A program made the position numbers and the translations under genes. Shown here piece by piece: positions 44,550-53,476 of a stretch of 64,000 nucleotides of DNA. Numbering within the stretch: position 1 is the stretch's first letter; every line of letters begins with the position of its first letter. Source of the stretch: Candidatus Poseidoniaceae archaeon (lineage in GTDB: Archaea; Thermoplasmatota; Poseidoniia; Poseidoniales; Poseidoniaceae); contig CASIAP010000007.1 of the NCBI GenBank assembly GCA_949372645.1, positions 1 to 64,000 of the forward strand, read 5' to 3'. The notes beneath the pieces were generated by a model, which worked only from the letters and a program-made list of their open reading frames with translations, ran no database searches and was not told the DNA's origin.

Positions 44550-45443
44550 TCACGAAGTTTCTTCTCTATCGATGCTTAAGAAGGATGTTTCAATCACTTT
44601 GACCACATCTTTGTTGGATTCAAACAATTTCCGTAGCCGATCACAACTTGGTGTACTGACTCTCGGTGCAATCACAATGATGGCATTTCCAGAACCACTC
44701 ATGCCCGCTGCTCGTGCGCCATTGAGCATTGCATCGTTAGTAATCTTTCGACCTTGAACATCGTTCATGACTGCAACAGTACCTCGTCCATTCCAAGTTA
44801 AGGCAACTAATTCATTCATTTCTTGTAATGCGTCAAGTGAATTTTGAAAGGCACTACGGTGCGGAATGAAATCTTCAAGTTTCGGGCGCTTCGTTCGTTC
44901 ATTGCGACACACAATCATGACCAGCCAGTGCTCCATATTGGGCCCGTCACCTTCAAACAATATCCCTTCAGCTATACTGTTGGCTCGTGGATCGATAAGT
45001 TTCCATCCAGGGGTAAGGCAAGCCCATGCATCATCAATAGAGCCAGTGATTGAGACTTCTGCATCGAGTTGAGCTTGTGCAGCCATTGCGACATATTCCT
45101 CATCGGTCACTTCGGATTTCGTTGCGTCTGCAAGCGCCCTAAGTGCCCCTATGGAGGTTGCTGCACTTGATTTCAAACCTTGACGCGGAGGGATTTGACT
45201 TATGACAGCCCAGTGCAAATCTTCTTTTCCCATATCATTTGGAAGCTTGAATCCACCTGCAAGCCAAGCATCAATAATTGCTGGAAGTAATCCGTCTGGA
45301 TCATCGAGATCACGTTTGCTCGGTCGGTCAAGTAAACGAACTGCTAAGGGCAAGTCAAGGCCAATACTTGCTCCATATCCAAGACCTGCTGCATGAAGTA
45401 AACTGCAACCGCCGTTAGCGCTTCCAGAACCTAACACCGCCAT
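44550..45443 (-). CDS. aroK: Shikimate kinase, archaeal GHMP-kinase type
   Basis: This GHMP-superfamily kinase has about 297 residues and is unrelated to bacterial AroK. It has LGSGSANGGCSLLHAAGLGYG at the N-terminus, the ATP loop PPRQGLKSSAATS (GLGSSAA with Lys in place of the second Gly), and the C-terminal AAGMSGSGNAIIVI. It phosphorylates shikimate. I take ATG 45443 (MAVLGSGSA) as the start, four bases after the upstream gene's stop. The context between DHQ synthase II and chorismate synthase supports shikimate over homoserine or mevalonate. Confidence 0.9.
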   Translation of the reverse strand: MAVLGSGSANGGCSLLHAAGLGYGASIGLDLPLAVRLLDRPSKRDLDDPDGLLPAIIDAWLAGGFKLPNDMGKEDLHWAVISQIPPRQGLKSSAATSIGALRALADATKSEVTDEEYVAMAAQAQLDAEVSITGSIDDAWACLTPGWKLIDPRANSIAEGILFEGDGPNMEHWLVMIVCRNERTKRPKLEDFIPHRSAFQNSLDALQEMNELVALTWNGRGTVAVMNDVQGRKITNDAMLNGARAAGMSGSGNAIIVIAPRVSTPSCDRLRKLFESNKDVVKVIETSFLSIDREETS

Positions 45444-45447
45444 TGAA

Positions 45448-46476
45448 TCATCTCTCAGTAACTGTACTTGAGATTGAAGCACCAATGTGCCTCGCCCCTA
45501 TGTCGCACCAGCCAAGAACAATTTCGCCTTCTTTCAATGCAGTTATTGATTTGGTTTTATTGTCAAGGCCCACGACTCGTACTGTCTCCGCTTGTTGCAA
45601 GAACATACTTCCTTCTTTATCATTTTCATCAACCCATTTTATCAAAATCATCGGGCGGGTTTCAATTTTGAGTCTACCAATCGTTGCACTACGAAGTAAT
45701 CCATCGGTATTCGTCAAGAGAATTTCATCACCAGCATGAAGTTCAGAGAGATATTTCGTATTGCCGCTTGCCATGCGAACGTAAGCATGCGGGGGGCCGG
45801 CATTGACGCGGAAAGGGCGCGTAGGTACAAATTCCGATTCAACCGTTTCACCATGAACGAAGAGAAAACTTGAGGCACTCGAGCCGAGCAAAAGCCCTTC
45901 CCCATGATCGAGTAAACAAGTCATATCGATACAATACCGTTCAGCAGTACCGCCTGGTTTTACCGATGTAATGGTGAGTTCTCCCATGCCGATTTTCCCC
46001 GAAAAAGGAATCGAGTCATTCGACTCAGAATGTTTTGACTCTAAGCGTTGAGATTTGACGATCAAGGCAGCTTCGGTCATGGCAGTTGAAGATTTTACCA
46101 CTAACGCCTCTACACCTCTTTGTAATGCAAAACCAGCTCCTTGTGCTTGGTCTGGAGTTGAAATTACGGCAGCGATTTTTGTTGGAGTACCTTCACAGGC
46201 TGCTAAGAGGTTTTCAATCGGGATCATCGACCAGTCTGCGAATTCAAGAACCAACCACTCGACACTTCCCACCAAAGAACGGGCATAGTCTTGCGATGCA
46301 TCACCTTCCAGAGTGACCAAACCACCGACGAGTTGATGACCGCACATCAAACGATTACCATCACTGTAAAAGTTCGTCTGCGAGTCAGTGGATTTGGAGG
46401 AAAGGATACGGTCTGCACCATCAACTAACACGTCTTCTAATTCTATAGAATGCCGCTCATCAATCCAAACTTCCAT
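45448..46476 (-). CDS. aroB': 3-dehydroquinate synthase II (archaeal type)
   Basis: The enzyme converts the ADH product to 3-dehydroquinate by NAD-dependent oxidative deamination. Length is 342 residues. Conserved blocks are SVKPGGTAERYCIDMTCLL, GEGLLLGSSA, RPFRVNAGPPHAYV, YLSELHAGDEILL and GRLKIETRPMILI. It is the partner of the ADH synthase encoded 9 bases upstream and replaces classical AroF/AroB, as in methanogens and other euryarchaea. Confidence 0.93.
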   Translation of the reverse strand: MEVWIDERHSIELEDVLVDGADRILSSKSTDSQTNFYSDGNRLMCGHQLVGGLVTLEGDASQDYARSLVGSVEWLVLEFADWSMIPIENLLAACEGTPTKIAAVISTPDQAQGAGFALQRGVEALVVKSSTAMTEAALIVKSQRLESKHSESNDSIPFSGKIGMGELTITSVKPGGTAERYCIDMTCLLDHGEGLLLGSSASSFLFVHGETVESEFVPTRPFRVNAGPPHAYVRMASGNTKYLSELHAGDEILLTNTDGLLRSATIGRLKIETRPMILIKWVDENDKEGSMFLQQAETVRVVGLDNKTKSITALKEGEIVLGWCDIGARHIGASISSTVTER

Positions 46477-46485
46477 GCTGATACC

Positions 46486-47283
46486 TCAAAGTCCGCAGAT
46501 GTCGATTGCTTCTTCGACAGTTGAATCTTGGTGAACCAGCATCATCAATGCTTTGGCAATTGCTTCAACGTTTGGATGTTCAAAAACTTGCCGTCCCATG
46601 CATACACCCGAGGCGCCAGCATCAAGCGCATCCCGTACCATCGTCAACATTGCTTTCGAATCGCCAGTAGAAGGACCTCCAGCCACCAGTACCGGTATCG
46701 GCACGGCGGAAGTAATTTTTTTGAAACTTTCTTTGTTGCCGGTCCATGTCGTCTTCGCTGCATCACAGCCTAACTCAAATGCGAGTCGAACCGCATGTGC
46801 GTTCGCGTTTGTATCATCGCCTTCGATGATCGAAAGGTGTTTGCCACGAGCATATACCATTCCGAACATCGGCAAGTTGTGGTGAAGGGCCGCTCGACTC
46901 ATTTGACCCATACGTTCAATCATTACAGCTTCATTTGGACTCCCCATATTGACTTGGCAAGATACTCCAAGGCCACCGCGAGGGAGCACTTCATCGGCAT
47001 TGCCGACTAAGACTTTGTTCGAACTGTCAGGCCCTGCATGTCGTGTTGAGACTGAGAAATGAACAACCATATCGGTTGAAGAGTCTTGGCAAAGGTGGTT
47101 ATAGTGACTCACCAACCCCTTTTGCGCAACAATTGCATCAACTCCAGCACGAACAAGAGAACGTATGACATGCTCTGTGTCAACAAGGCCATCAAGAGGA
47201 TAATCAGATGCGCCGTGGTCAATTGGAATCCAAACGCCTCGTCCATTTGGAAGCAATGAGCCCAAACGCGCTGCCTTGTCCAT
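46486..47283 (-). CDS. aroA': 2-amino-3,7-dideoxy-D-threo-hept-6-ulosonate (ADH) synthase
   Basis: This class I aldolase-like TIM barrel of 265 residues condenses a DKFP-derived fragment with L-aspartate semialdehyde. Seen are RGVWIPIDHGASDYP at the N-terminus, QVNMGSPNEAVMIERMG, the Schiff-base Lys region DAAKTTWTGNKESF, and the phosphate-binding PVLVAGGP and ASGVCMGRQVFEHPN. It is the first gene of the aromatic operon. The aspartate semialdehyde substrate explains an aspartate kinase gene in the same operon. Confidence 0.92.
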   Translation of the reverse strand: MDKAARLGSLLPNGRGVWIPIDHGASDYPLDGLVDTEHVIRSLVRAGVDAIVAQKGLVSHYNHLCQDSSTDMVVHFSVSTRHAGPDSSNKVLVGNADEVLPRGGLGVSCQVNMGSPNEAVMIERMGQMSRAALHHNLPMFGMVYARGKHLSIIEGDDTNANAHAVRLAFELGCDAAKTTWTGNKESFKKITSAVPIPVLVAGGPSTGDSKAMLTMVRDALDAGASGVCMGRQVFEHPNVEAIAKALMMLVHQDSTVEEAIDICGL

Positions 47284-47324
47284 GGTTCGCCCAAAACTCG
47301 CTTGTTCTCAAGGTTTTGCACGCC

Positions 47325-47987
47325 TTATACACTCTCAATCTGTTCACTTGACCATTTCATCATGGCTAATTCAGCTCGATTGAGATGTTCTTGTAGGGTC
47401 GAACGGGGAATTTTCATCAATTCAGAGAGTTCTCGTAATTTTATTTGTTTGGGGTGATCGTAGTATCCCGATCTAGCAGCTACTTTGACACATTCAATTT
47501 GGCGTTCGGTGAGGATTCCCTCGATGAGGCTGTTATTATCTTCCATTTCCACAACTTTGACTACATCGGGGGGGAGTAATTCTCGACAGGTTTTCAAGAA
47601 TTGTGAAATCCCTGACGGTACACCTCGGACGGTGATATTTATTCCTTCTCCGCCATAGGTATATGGCGGGAGGATGTGGATGTTAGAAAAACGGATTGCT
47701 GCAATTGAAAGTGGATGTGAATTCCAAACGACGAGATATCCTGATTGACCACCATCAAGTTCGGATTCAACTGTCAAAAAAGGGACGTGGTTCAAATCTT
47801 GAGGACCTTTACCTTCACAGAAGTGTGGGAGAATTAACTGACGAATACCTTTTTCGCCTATGTCAAGATGTCCGACCACTTCTAAAGAATGTGCAATTTT
47901 AGCAATAGGAGCGTATTCTGACCTCACAACTGTCTCAGCAGTCCACCTAAGATGAATTTCACGCACAATCACTCCACCGCCTAACAT
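47325..47987 (-). CDS. Bat-type HTH-10 transcription regulator
   Basis: The protein has 220 residues. A sensor-like N-terminal region of about 145 residues precedes the HTH-10 domain: LTERQIECVKVAARSGYYDHP and LRELSELMKIPRSTLQEHLN. This is the bacterio-opsin activator type common in archaea, with a unknown ligand here. A TATA-like TTTTATATC lies immediately before ATG 47987, which suggests a later true start. GTG codons at 47972 and 47966, preceded by GGCGGTGGA, are good candidates. It sits just upstream of the aromatic operon on the same strand and may control it. Confidence 0.85.
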   Translation of the reverse strand: MLGGGVIVREIHLRWTAETVVRSEYAPIAKIAHSLEVVGHLDIGEKGIRQLILPHFCEGKGPQDLNHVPFLTVESELDGGQSGYLVVWNSHPLSIAAIRFSNIHILPPYTYGGEGINITVRGVPSGISQFLKTCRELLPPDVVKVVEMEDNNSLIEGILTERQIECVKVAARSGYYDHPKQIKLRELSELMKIPRSTLQEHLNRAELAMMKWSSEQIESV

Positions 47988-48112
47988 GATATAAAATATC
48001 AGTCAGTCTACATCATTTGCATAATACTCGGCTTTTTTGGTAAAAATCATCTAAAGAAGCCGAGTCTATTCCAACCGATGCTACCAAAGGCTAGCACCTC
48101 TTGCGAGTTCTA

Positions 48113-49369
48113 ATGGCCACTCCGGAGACAGCGCAAATAGTAACTTGGGTGATTACAATTCTCCTCGCTGGGGGCTTTATCCTGGGAGTATGGAGAATTC
48201 TTACTCGACAAGACGTGACTGTATCTGCCCGACAAGGCATGAGTCCAGAAGGCCTTCGATATGGTTCTGGGGCTCCTGGTTTCGGGACTGCTAAGAACGA
48301 AATTGATCGTAAATTAGCAATTGTAGCAACTCGTCGTCGGCGCCAAGAGACAATTGCAAGCCACCTCGCCATTGAAAATACTGAGCGCCAAGCCAAAGAA
48401 CAGCTCGCTCAAGCTCGTGCTCGTCAAGAGGTTGAGCATCAGCAGATGTTAGCAGATGCCCGAGAAACAGCACTTGAAGAGGCTCGTTTGGCATCGGAAG
48501 CGGCGCAAAAAGTCCGCGAACAAGAAGATGAAGCCCGCCGTCGAGAAGAAGAAGAGGCCCGCCTCTCAGCTGAACGCGAAAATCAACGACAGGCTGACTT
48601 TTTGGCTGCTGAAGAAGCACGTCTTGCAGAAATTTCAGCTGCCCAACAGCAACAAGTGTCCTCAACGAATGCTAATTCGAAGGCTATTAAGGAACTCCAA
48701 GCACGTTTGGAACGAGAAGGTGCTAAATCTTCAGACGTTCAAGTTTCATTGATGTGGAACAATTACAACGACCTTGATTTGCATATTGTATGCCCATCTG
48801 GTGAACGTCTTCACGGTGGAAACAAAACTTCAGCCTGTGGCGGAATTCTTGATGTGGATGCGAATGTTCGAGCAGAAACCCGCAAGCCTGTCGAGAATGT
48901 CTTTTGGCCAGAGGGAACAGCCCCAGGTGGACAATACCACGTCTATGTGCATTATTACAAAAAGCATAACAAGCGCCGTTCCAAAGATCCAACGAGTTTC
49001 CAGATTATGGTGAACAGTGGTGGGGAAATGACCGAATACACTGCTGAACTTAGCAAAGGTGATCCGATCATGCAAGTATGTTCCTTTAGTGTTTCATCGA
49101 AATCAGAACGAGCAAGTGTAAAACGTGAACTTGAATTGGAACTTGAATCACTCAAGAACAAGTTTACAGACGCAGATGCTGATGGTAGTGCGCAACTTTC
49201 GGTTGAAGAACTGGCAAAGGCTACTGGAATGTCTATCGAAGAAGCTGAAGTCATTCACAAGAAGGCCGACAAAGACGGCGATGGATCTGTTTCACTTGAT
49301 GAATACCTCTCCGCCTCTGACGTCCCTAGTGCTCCTGATTTAGAATCACTGAGCAATGACGATGCCTGA
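48113..49369 (+). CDS. Membrane-anchored coiled-coil protein with a YfaP/DUF2135-like domain and two EF-hands
   Basis: The protein has about 418 residues. It has one N-terminal membrane helix (about 10-28), a long Arg/Glu/Ala/Gln-rich coiled coil (about 60-205), a beta-sandwich with the NDLDLHIVCPSGERLHGGNK and PGGQYHVYVHYY pattern of DUF2135/YfaP proteins (about 208-320), and two EF-hand loops: DADGSAQLSVEE (355-366) and DKDGDGSVSLDE (386-397). The loops have all calcium-ligand positions. Domain order and calcium binding are read from sequence; the function is unknown. I use ATG 48113; an in-frame TTG is at 48101. Confidence 0.8.
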   Translation: MATPETAQIVTWVITILLAGGFILGVWRILTRQDVTVSARQGMSPEGLRYGSGAPGFGTAKNEIDRKLAIVATRRRRQETIASHLAIENTERQAKEQLAQARARQEVEHQQMLADARETALEEARLASEAAQKVREQEDEARRREEEEARLSAERENQRQADFLAAEEARLAEISAAQQQQVSSTNANSKAIKELQARLEREGAKSSDVQVSLMWNNYNDLDLHIVCPSGERLHGGNKTSACGGILDVDANVRAETRKPVENVFWPEGTAPGGQYHVYVHYYKKHNKRRSKDPTSFQIMVNSGGEMTEYTAELSKGDPIMQVCSFSVSSKSERASVKRELELELESLKNKFTDADADGSAQLSVEELAKATGMSIEEAEVIHKKADKDGDGSVSLDEYLSASDVPSAPDLESLSNDDA

Positions 49370-49458
49370 TGGCGTCACACGGTTTTGATTGAACGCTGTA
49401 AAGTGAATGTAGTCATCGACTTTCCATTCGATGGTAGTGAAGTGATTCTCTTGCTTCT

Positions 49459-50571
49459 TCAAGAGAGAATGTCTTCAAGATGATTCCCCTCACACGCCTT
49501 GCGAATTGAACGAGCAATACGACGACCTGTCGACATACGTTGTTCGTTAATGTCAGAGTATGGTGAGCCTCCAACGAAGGGGTTTGAGCCTGCAACAATT
49601 CGTGCGCTTATTTCAAACACTTTGAATTCGAGTGCATCGGTGACAATAGTTTCGAGGCAGAAAGGTCCGATCATTCCACGGCTTCCTTCTTCCAATTCAA
49701 AAGATTCAGCCACAGTACCTTCTGCCATCTCAAAAGCCCTTGGGAGTAGAGATTCACGGATGACGACCGGCTGGTTGCCTGTGACGACGAAAGAAGGTTC
49801 AACTCCCATTTCACGTAAGTCACGGAGCGATCCTAATTTGTAGAATTCATCGACATTTGACTCGTCTCTTCGGTCCATTGAAAGTAATTCCAGTCGGCCA
49901 AGATTCTTTCCAGCATGCGAGCCTTTACCACGGACTTGGAATCCATCAGTAGCTGTAGGGTCAAAGAAAAAGTGAAGGTAATATCGGCATCCAAGGACGT
50001 ATTCTTGAATTGTAAATTCTTCTTCAATATCGACATTTCTTCTGAAATCACGGTAATTTCGAGCGATGAAATAACCTCTGCCACCTTTTGCTCCCGCATA
50101 CTTCACAATAACTGGACCTTCAATATCATGAGGGTCTTCGAGAACTTTCGGCATTGTACAGCCACCGGCTTCCAGCCACCGACGTTGCCGTTCTCGGCTA
50201 CTTTCCCAATGGAGAATTCCACGGTTTCCAAAAGTTGGAACTTGGAGTTCTCGGTAATTTGAAGAACCAAGATATTCAACTAAAGACCCGTGAGGGATAA
50301 TCACTACATTTCTCTCTCGGAACCATTCAGCATGGTCCAGCATTTCACGATAATTTTCGAGCATCAACCACTCATCGGGTTCAGCACCTGGGAAGGCTTT
50401 GTAGAAACGTCGTCGGTTTTCACCCACTGCAATTCCCAGTGTGCGAAAACCTTCAACACGAGCACCGTGCAGTATTTGTAAAGAGGAATGTGAGGCAACA
50501 ACACCAATGGTAATGTTGTCTCGGTCGTAGTTGGCGAGCCACCCCGCCAGTGTATCTGAATCTACGCCCAT
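49459..50571 (-). CDS. purP: Formate-dependent FAICAR synthetase
   Basis: This archaeal purine enzyme of 370 residues makes FAICAR from AICAR, formate and ATP. It is an ATP-grasp protein: ASHSSLQILHGARVEGF at the N-terminus, FGNRGILHWESSRERQRRWL, VIVKYAGAKGGRGYF as the ATP-binding loop, FTIQEYVLGCRYYLHFFF, and ISARIVAGSNPFVGGSPYSD near the end. Archaea lacking bacterial-type PurH use PurP for this step. It is convergent with the EF-hand gene. Confidence 0.93.
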   Translation of the reverse strand: MGVDSDTLAGWLANYDRDNITIGVVASHSSLQILHGARVEGFRTLGIAVGENRRRFYKAFPGAEPDEWLMLENYREMLDHAEWFRERNVVIIPHGSLVEYLGSSNYRELQVPTFGNRGILHWESSRERQRRWLEAGGCTMPKVLEDPHDIEGPVIVKYAGAKGGRGYFIARNYRDFRRNVDIEEEFTIQEYVLGCRYYLHFFFDPTATDGFQVRGKGSHAGKNLGRLELLSMDRRDESNVDEFYKLGSLRDLREMGVEPSFVVTGNQPVVIRESLLPRAFEMAEGTVAESFELEEGSRGMIGPFCLETIVTDALEFKVFEISARIVAGSNPFVGGSPYSDINEQRMSTGRRIARSIRKACEGNHLEDILS

Positions 50572-50719
50572 GTCGAGGGGTTCAGTATTTGCGATATGAG
50601 TGTTATGATTGGAAAATCTTACTGTGAAGATTTTTTGGCACTTTTACCTCCTCTCAGTTTCAGAGCAAAACCTATGTTTACGCCACAACAACGACAAACC
50701 CTCCGCTCAAACACATCTC

Positions 50720-51070
50720 ATGGCATTGCTACAACTTGCTGTTCGTCTCCTTCTCTCTGGTGGATTGATTGTTGGTGCGAGTGAAATTGCAAAGAAGAAC
50801 GATGTCTTTGGGGCTTTTCTTGCTTCTTTACCCTTAATCTCCATCTTTGCAATGGTTTGGTTATACAATGATACGGGAGATACTGAACAGATTGCAACCT
50901 TTAGTAAGGACATTTTTTGGTTAGTTATCCCTTCACTCGTGCTCTTTCTCGCTTTACCTTTTTTCCTTCAAAAAGGAATGGAATTTTGGCCTGCACTCGG
51001 AACCTCAGTTCTCCTCACTATTCTTGCCTATGGCATCGGTCTGAAAATCGCAAGTGGCTCACCTTCTTGA
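50720..51070 (+). CDS. DUF3147-like small membrane protein
   Basis: The protein has about 116 residues and four hydrophobic segments. The pattern LLLSGGLIVGASEIAKKNDV, then GAFLASLPLISIFAMVWLY, is typical of DUF3147 proteins. ATG 50720 puts the first helix at the N-terminus; the in-frame extension to 50609 is a poor coding sequence. The function is unknown. It is divergent from purP. Confidence 0.72.
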   Translation: MALLQLAVRLLLSGGLIVGASEIAKKNDVFGAFLASLPLISIFAMVWLYNDTGDTEQIATFSKDIFWLVIPSLVLFLALPFFLQKGMEFWPALGTSVLLTILAYGIGLKIASGSPS

Positions 51071-51138
51071 GACCAAGTCCAAACAAATCGCTCTTAGAAT
51101 GAGTGAAGAGTTCAAGGGCTTGACCACTATCCAAAACC

Positions 51139-52230
51139 ATGACCGAAGTACCTACCCATCGCATGACTTACGGCGGCTACCTGCAGTTGGATGAATTATT
51201 GACGCTTCAAGATGGTCCTCAAGGTTACAGCCCCGCTCCATCAAACGATGAACAACACTTTATTATCGTCCATCAAGCGTTTGAACTCTGGTTCAAACTA
51301 ATTCTACGAGAATTAAAAGAAACTCATGCATTGCTTAATCAAGAGCATGTTCCAGAAGAAAAACTACCTCAGATGGTCCACCATTTAGATCGAGTTACTG
51401 AAATCTTCCGCCTCCTCTCGAATCAATGGAAAGTTATGGAAACACTCACGCCTCAAGGCTTCCTAGCTTTCCGAGATAAGCTCGGTACTTCTTCTGGATT
51501 TGAATCATGGCAAATGCGTGAATTAGAAGTTCTTCTCGGCCTTGATAATTCTCAAAGAATGGGAGGTATGGATCCTCTTCTACACATGAAAAAACTGGCC
51601 GATGAAGATAAAATTACAGCGTCGGTTCTCGCCAATTTTGAAGCAACATCAAACGCGCCATCGCTCCGTGAAGCCCTTTCTTCTTGGCTCGCTCGGACAC
51701 CGATTAACGGTTCACTCGCAGGCTCTGAAGGTGATTCCAAAATCATTGAAGGTTTTGTCGAAGGTCATGTGCAAGCAATGCGCGCACATGGTGAAGAGGT
51801 CATTGCACATATTGTTGCCATCGGTCACGGTGAAGAAGCACCGGTCCGTTCTCGAATTGAGGCCGGTACTGAACAAGCTGCTGAATTCCTCCGCCCTGAT
51901 GGAATTATTTCACGTTCGAGAGCCGGTTTGCTGTTTATCGAATCGTATCGCGACCTCCCTTTACTTTCTTGGCCTCGAAAACTTATTGACGCCTTTGTTG
52001 GACTCGAGCAATCAATGATACTCTTCCGTTCTGCACATGCTCGAATGGTTGAACGAATGATTGGCCGTCGAATGGGGACGGGTGGTTCAAGCGGCGTAGA
52101 TTATCTCGATGCTACAACCAAATACCGAGTGTTTGTTGATCTCTGGGCTGTTCGAACAATGCTGGTGAAGCGTGAAGCACTACCGGATGTTGAACAAGCC
52201 GATTTCTACGGCTTTGCTACAAATGATTGA
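51139..52230 (+). CDS. kynA: Tryptophan 2,3-dioxygenase
   Basis: This heme enzyme of 363 residues opens the indole ring of tryptophan to N-formylkynurenine. It has MTYGGYLQLDELLTLQ, NDEQHFIIVHQAFELWFKLI with the distal His45, SGFESWQMRELEVLLG, and the proximal heme ligand His300 in SAHARMVERMIG followed by GTGGSSGVDYL. All landmarks are intact. It is the first step of the kynurenine route; no formamidase or kynureninase is in the window. The gene is rare in archaea and likely acquired from bacteria. It is convergent with rpoK. Confidence 0.9.
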   Translation: MTEVPTHRMTYGGYLQLDELLTLQDGPQGYSPAPSNDEQHFIIVHQAFELWFKLILRELKETHALLNQEHVPEEKLPQMVHHLDRVTEIFRLLSNQWKVMETLTPQGFLAFRDKLGTSSGFESWQMRELEVLLGLDNSQRMGGMDPLLHMKKLADEDKITASVLANFEATSNAPSLREALSSWLARTPINGSLAGSEGDSKIIEGFVEGHVQAMRAHGEEVIAHIVAIGHGEEAPVRSRIEAGTEQAAEFLRPDGIISRSRAGLLFIESYRDLPLLSWPRKLIDAFVGLEQSMILFRSAHARMVERMIGRRMGTGGSSGVDYLDATTKYRVFVDLWAVRTMLVKREALPDVEQADFYGFATND

Positions 52231-52231
52231 T

Positions 52232-52486
52232 TCAGTCAAGGTGTGGGTCGATATCGATTGGAATGAGTTCGTGTTCATACTCATACAAAGCAATCTTAAG
52301 AGGGTCGAGGACGAAGCGGACTGATGCTTCTTCAAGACCATAGAGTGAAATGAGTTCATCCATAAAAGCCTCACGGAGGACTTCTTCATTTGCATAAAGC
52401 GGAGCGCCCATTCCAATTTGGAGTGCGCGTGCGCCAATAATCCGTGCTCGTTCAAATCGTGTGTGGAGTCGTGCTGGCTTGACCAT
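52232..52486 (-). CDS. rpoK: DNA-directed RNA polymerase subunit K (omega/RPB6)
   Basis: The protein has about 84 residues. RFERARIIGARALQIGMGAP is the omega/RPB6 signature that clamps the RNA polymerase large subunit; DPLKIALYEYEHELIPIDI follows as in archaeal RpoK. I choose ATG 52486 with AGGTG before it. An upstream ATG at 52513 gives a 93-residue form, and the longer frame to 52612 overlaps the neighbour's end. It is a strong archaeal marker. Confidence 0.92.
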   Translation of the reverse strand: MVKPARLHTRFERARIIGARALQIGMGAPLYANEEVLREAFMDELISLYGLEEASVRFVLDPLKIALYEYEHELIPIDIDPHLD

Positions 52487-52572
52487 AAGATACACCTGCG
52501 AGTACACCCGCATTTGGGCGACTTGCCTACTGGTCTTGAACCTAACCCTTGGGTCAAATAGGATTATCAAAC

Positions 52573-53463
52573 TTATTCTTCTTCTGGAATGACCTTTTTT
52601 GAAAGATTCCATCGCATGTAGAGAGCAGGTGCTAGAGCTGCGATGAGAATACCGGTCCAGAGACTTGCTCTTTGGCCAGGGGACATGCCTTGAGTTCCCA
52701 TGATTTGTCCGGTATCAGTGCCATCATACAATTCGACACCAACGACAGCACTCATTGGGGCCACAAGCCGGTACACACCTGTTTGTTCTAACATCACAAC
52801 TAAACTTCCATTAAAATCTTCGATAAGATTCGAAATATTCCCTGAACCATTTGAAGCATTGAATTGCATCATACCGGTTGCAAGAGTTGGATGTGTTCGA
52901 TTTCGATTTGGATGGTCGATAGACTCTGTTCGCCAGACACTCACTTGGTCGCCTTGTGATGCATTCCAAGTAAGACTTCCATTGACCAGTTTGATATTTG
53001 AAAGGCCACTAAAAGAGGTTGAGCGCTGGCTAAGAATATTTGAAAGTTCGAGGGCTTGACTTGATCCAGTTAGCAACTCTTCTCCATCGATGACAAGACT
53101 TGGCAAAAACAGCAATCGATGCTCATTTTCAAATCGCAATTTCGAAGCACTGAGGAATGAAGTATCAACAACCGAGGGATGATGTTGAATCACGAAGGTA
53201 TCGCTACGATTCAGGGCTTCTATTTCTTCTTCAATCAGTTCGCAAGGTTCACACCAATCTGCGCCATAGTATTCGACCAAATGTTCGACTCGTTCACCCA
53301 CGCATGATGTAGAGTTAAGACAAGATGAATCGAATATGATCGCATCATGGGTCGTGGCGAAAATGGGTTCATCAGCCGAGGCATACGTCGATGAAGGCAA
53401 GGAACCAGCCATAATCATTACCAAAATCAGTATTGGCAATATCTGGGCATGAGTTCTCGGCAC
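52573..53463 (-). CDS. Secreted membrane-anchored protein with a thioredoxin-like CxxC domain
   Basis: The protein has about 296 residues. I place the start at GTG 53463, giving a signal peptide with the core ILPILILVMIMAGS; the in-frame region upstream overlaps the divergent ctaA gene and is not coding. The mature part has YYGADWCEPCELIEEEIEAL, a thioredoxin-type redox site, a second region with Ig-like sheets, and a C-terminal helix before a short basic tail. It works outside the cell. Its place beside heme A and O synthesis suggests a role in cytochrome oxidase assembly or disulfide formation; that is inference. Confidence 0.78.
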   Translation of the reverse strand: MPRTHAQILPILILVMIMAGSLPSSTYASADEPIFATTHDAIIFDSSCLNSTSCVGERVEHLVEYYGADWCEPCELIEEEIEALNRSDTFVIQHHPSVVDTSFLSASKLRFENEHRLLFLPSLVIDGEELLTGSSQALELSNILSQRSTSFSGLSNIKLVNGSLTWNASQGDQVSVWRTESIDHPNRNRTHPTLATGMMQFNASNGSGNISNLIEDFNGSLVVMLEQTGVYRLVAPMSAVVGVELYDGTDTGQIMGTQGMSPGQRASLWTGILIAALAPALYMRWNLSKKVIPEEE

Positions 53464-53476
53464 AGTTGCTGGGTGT

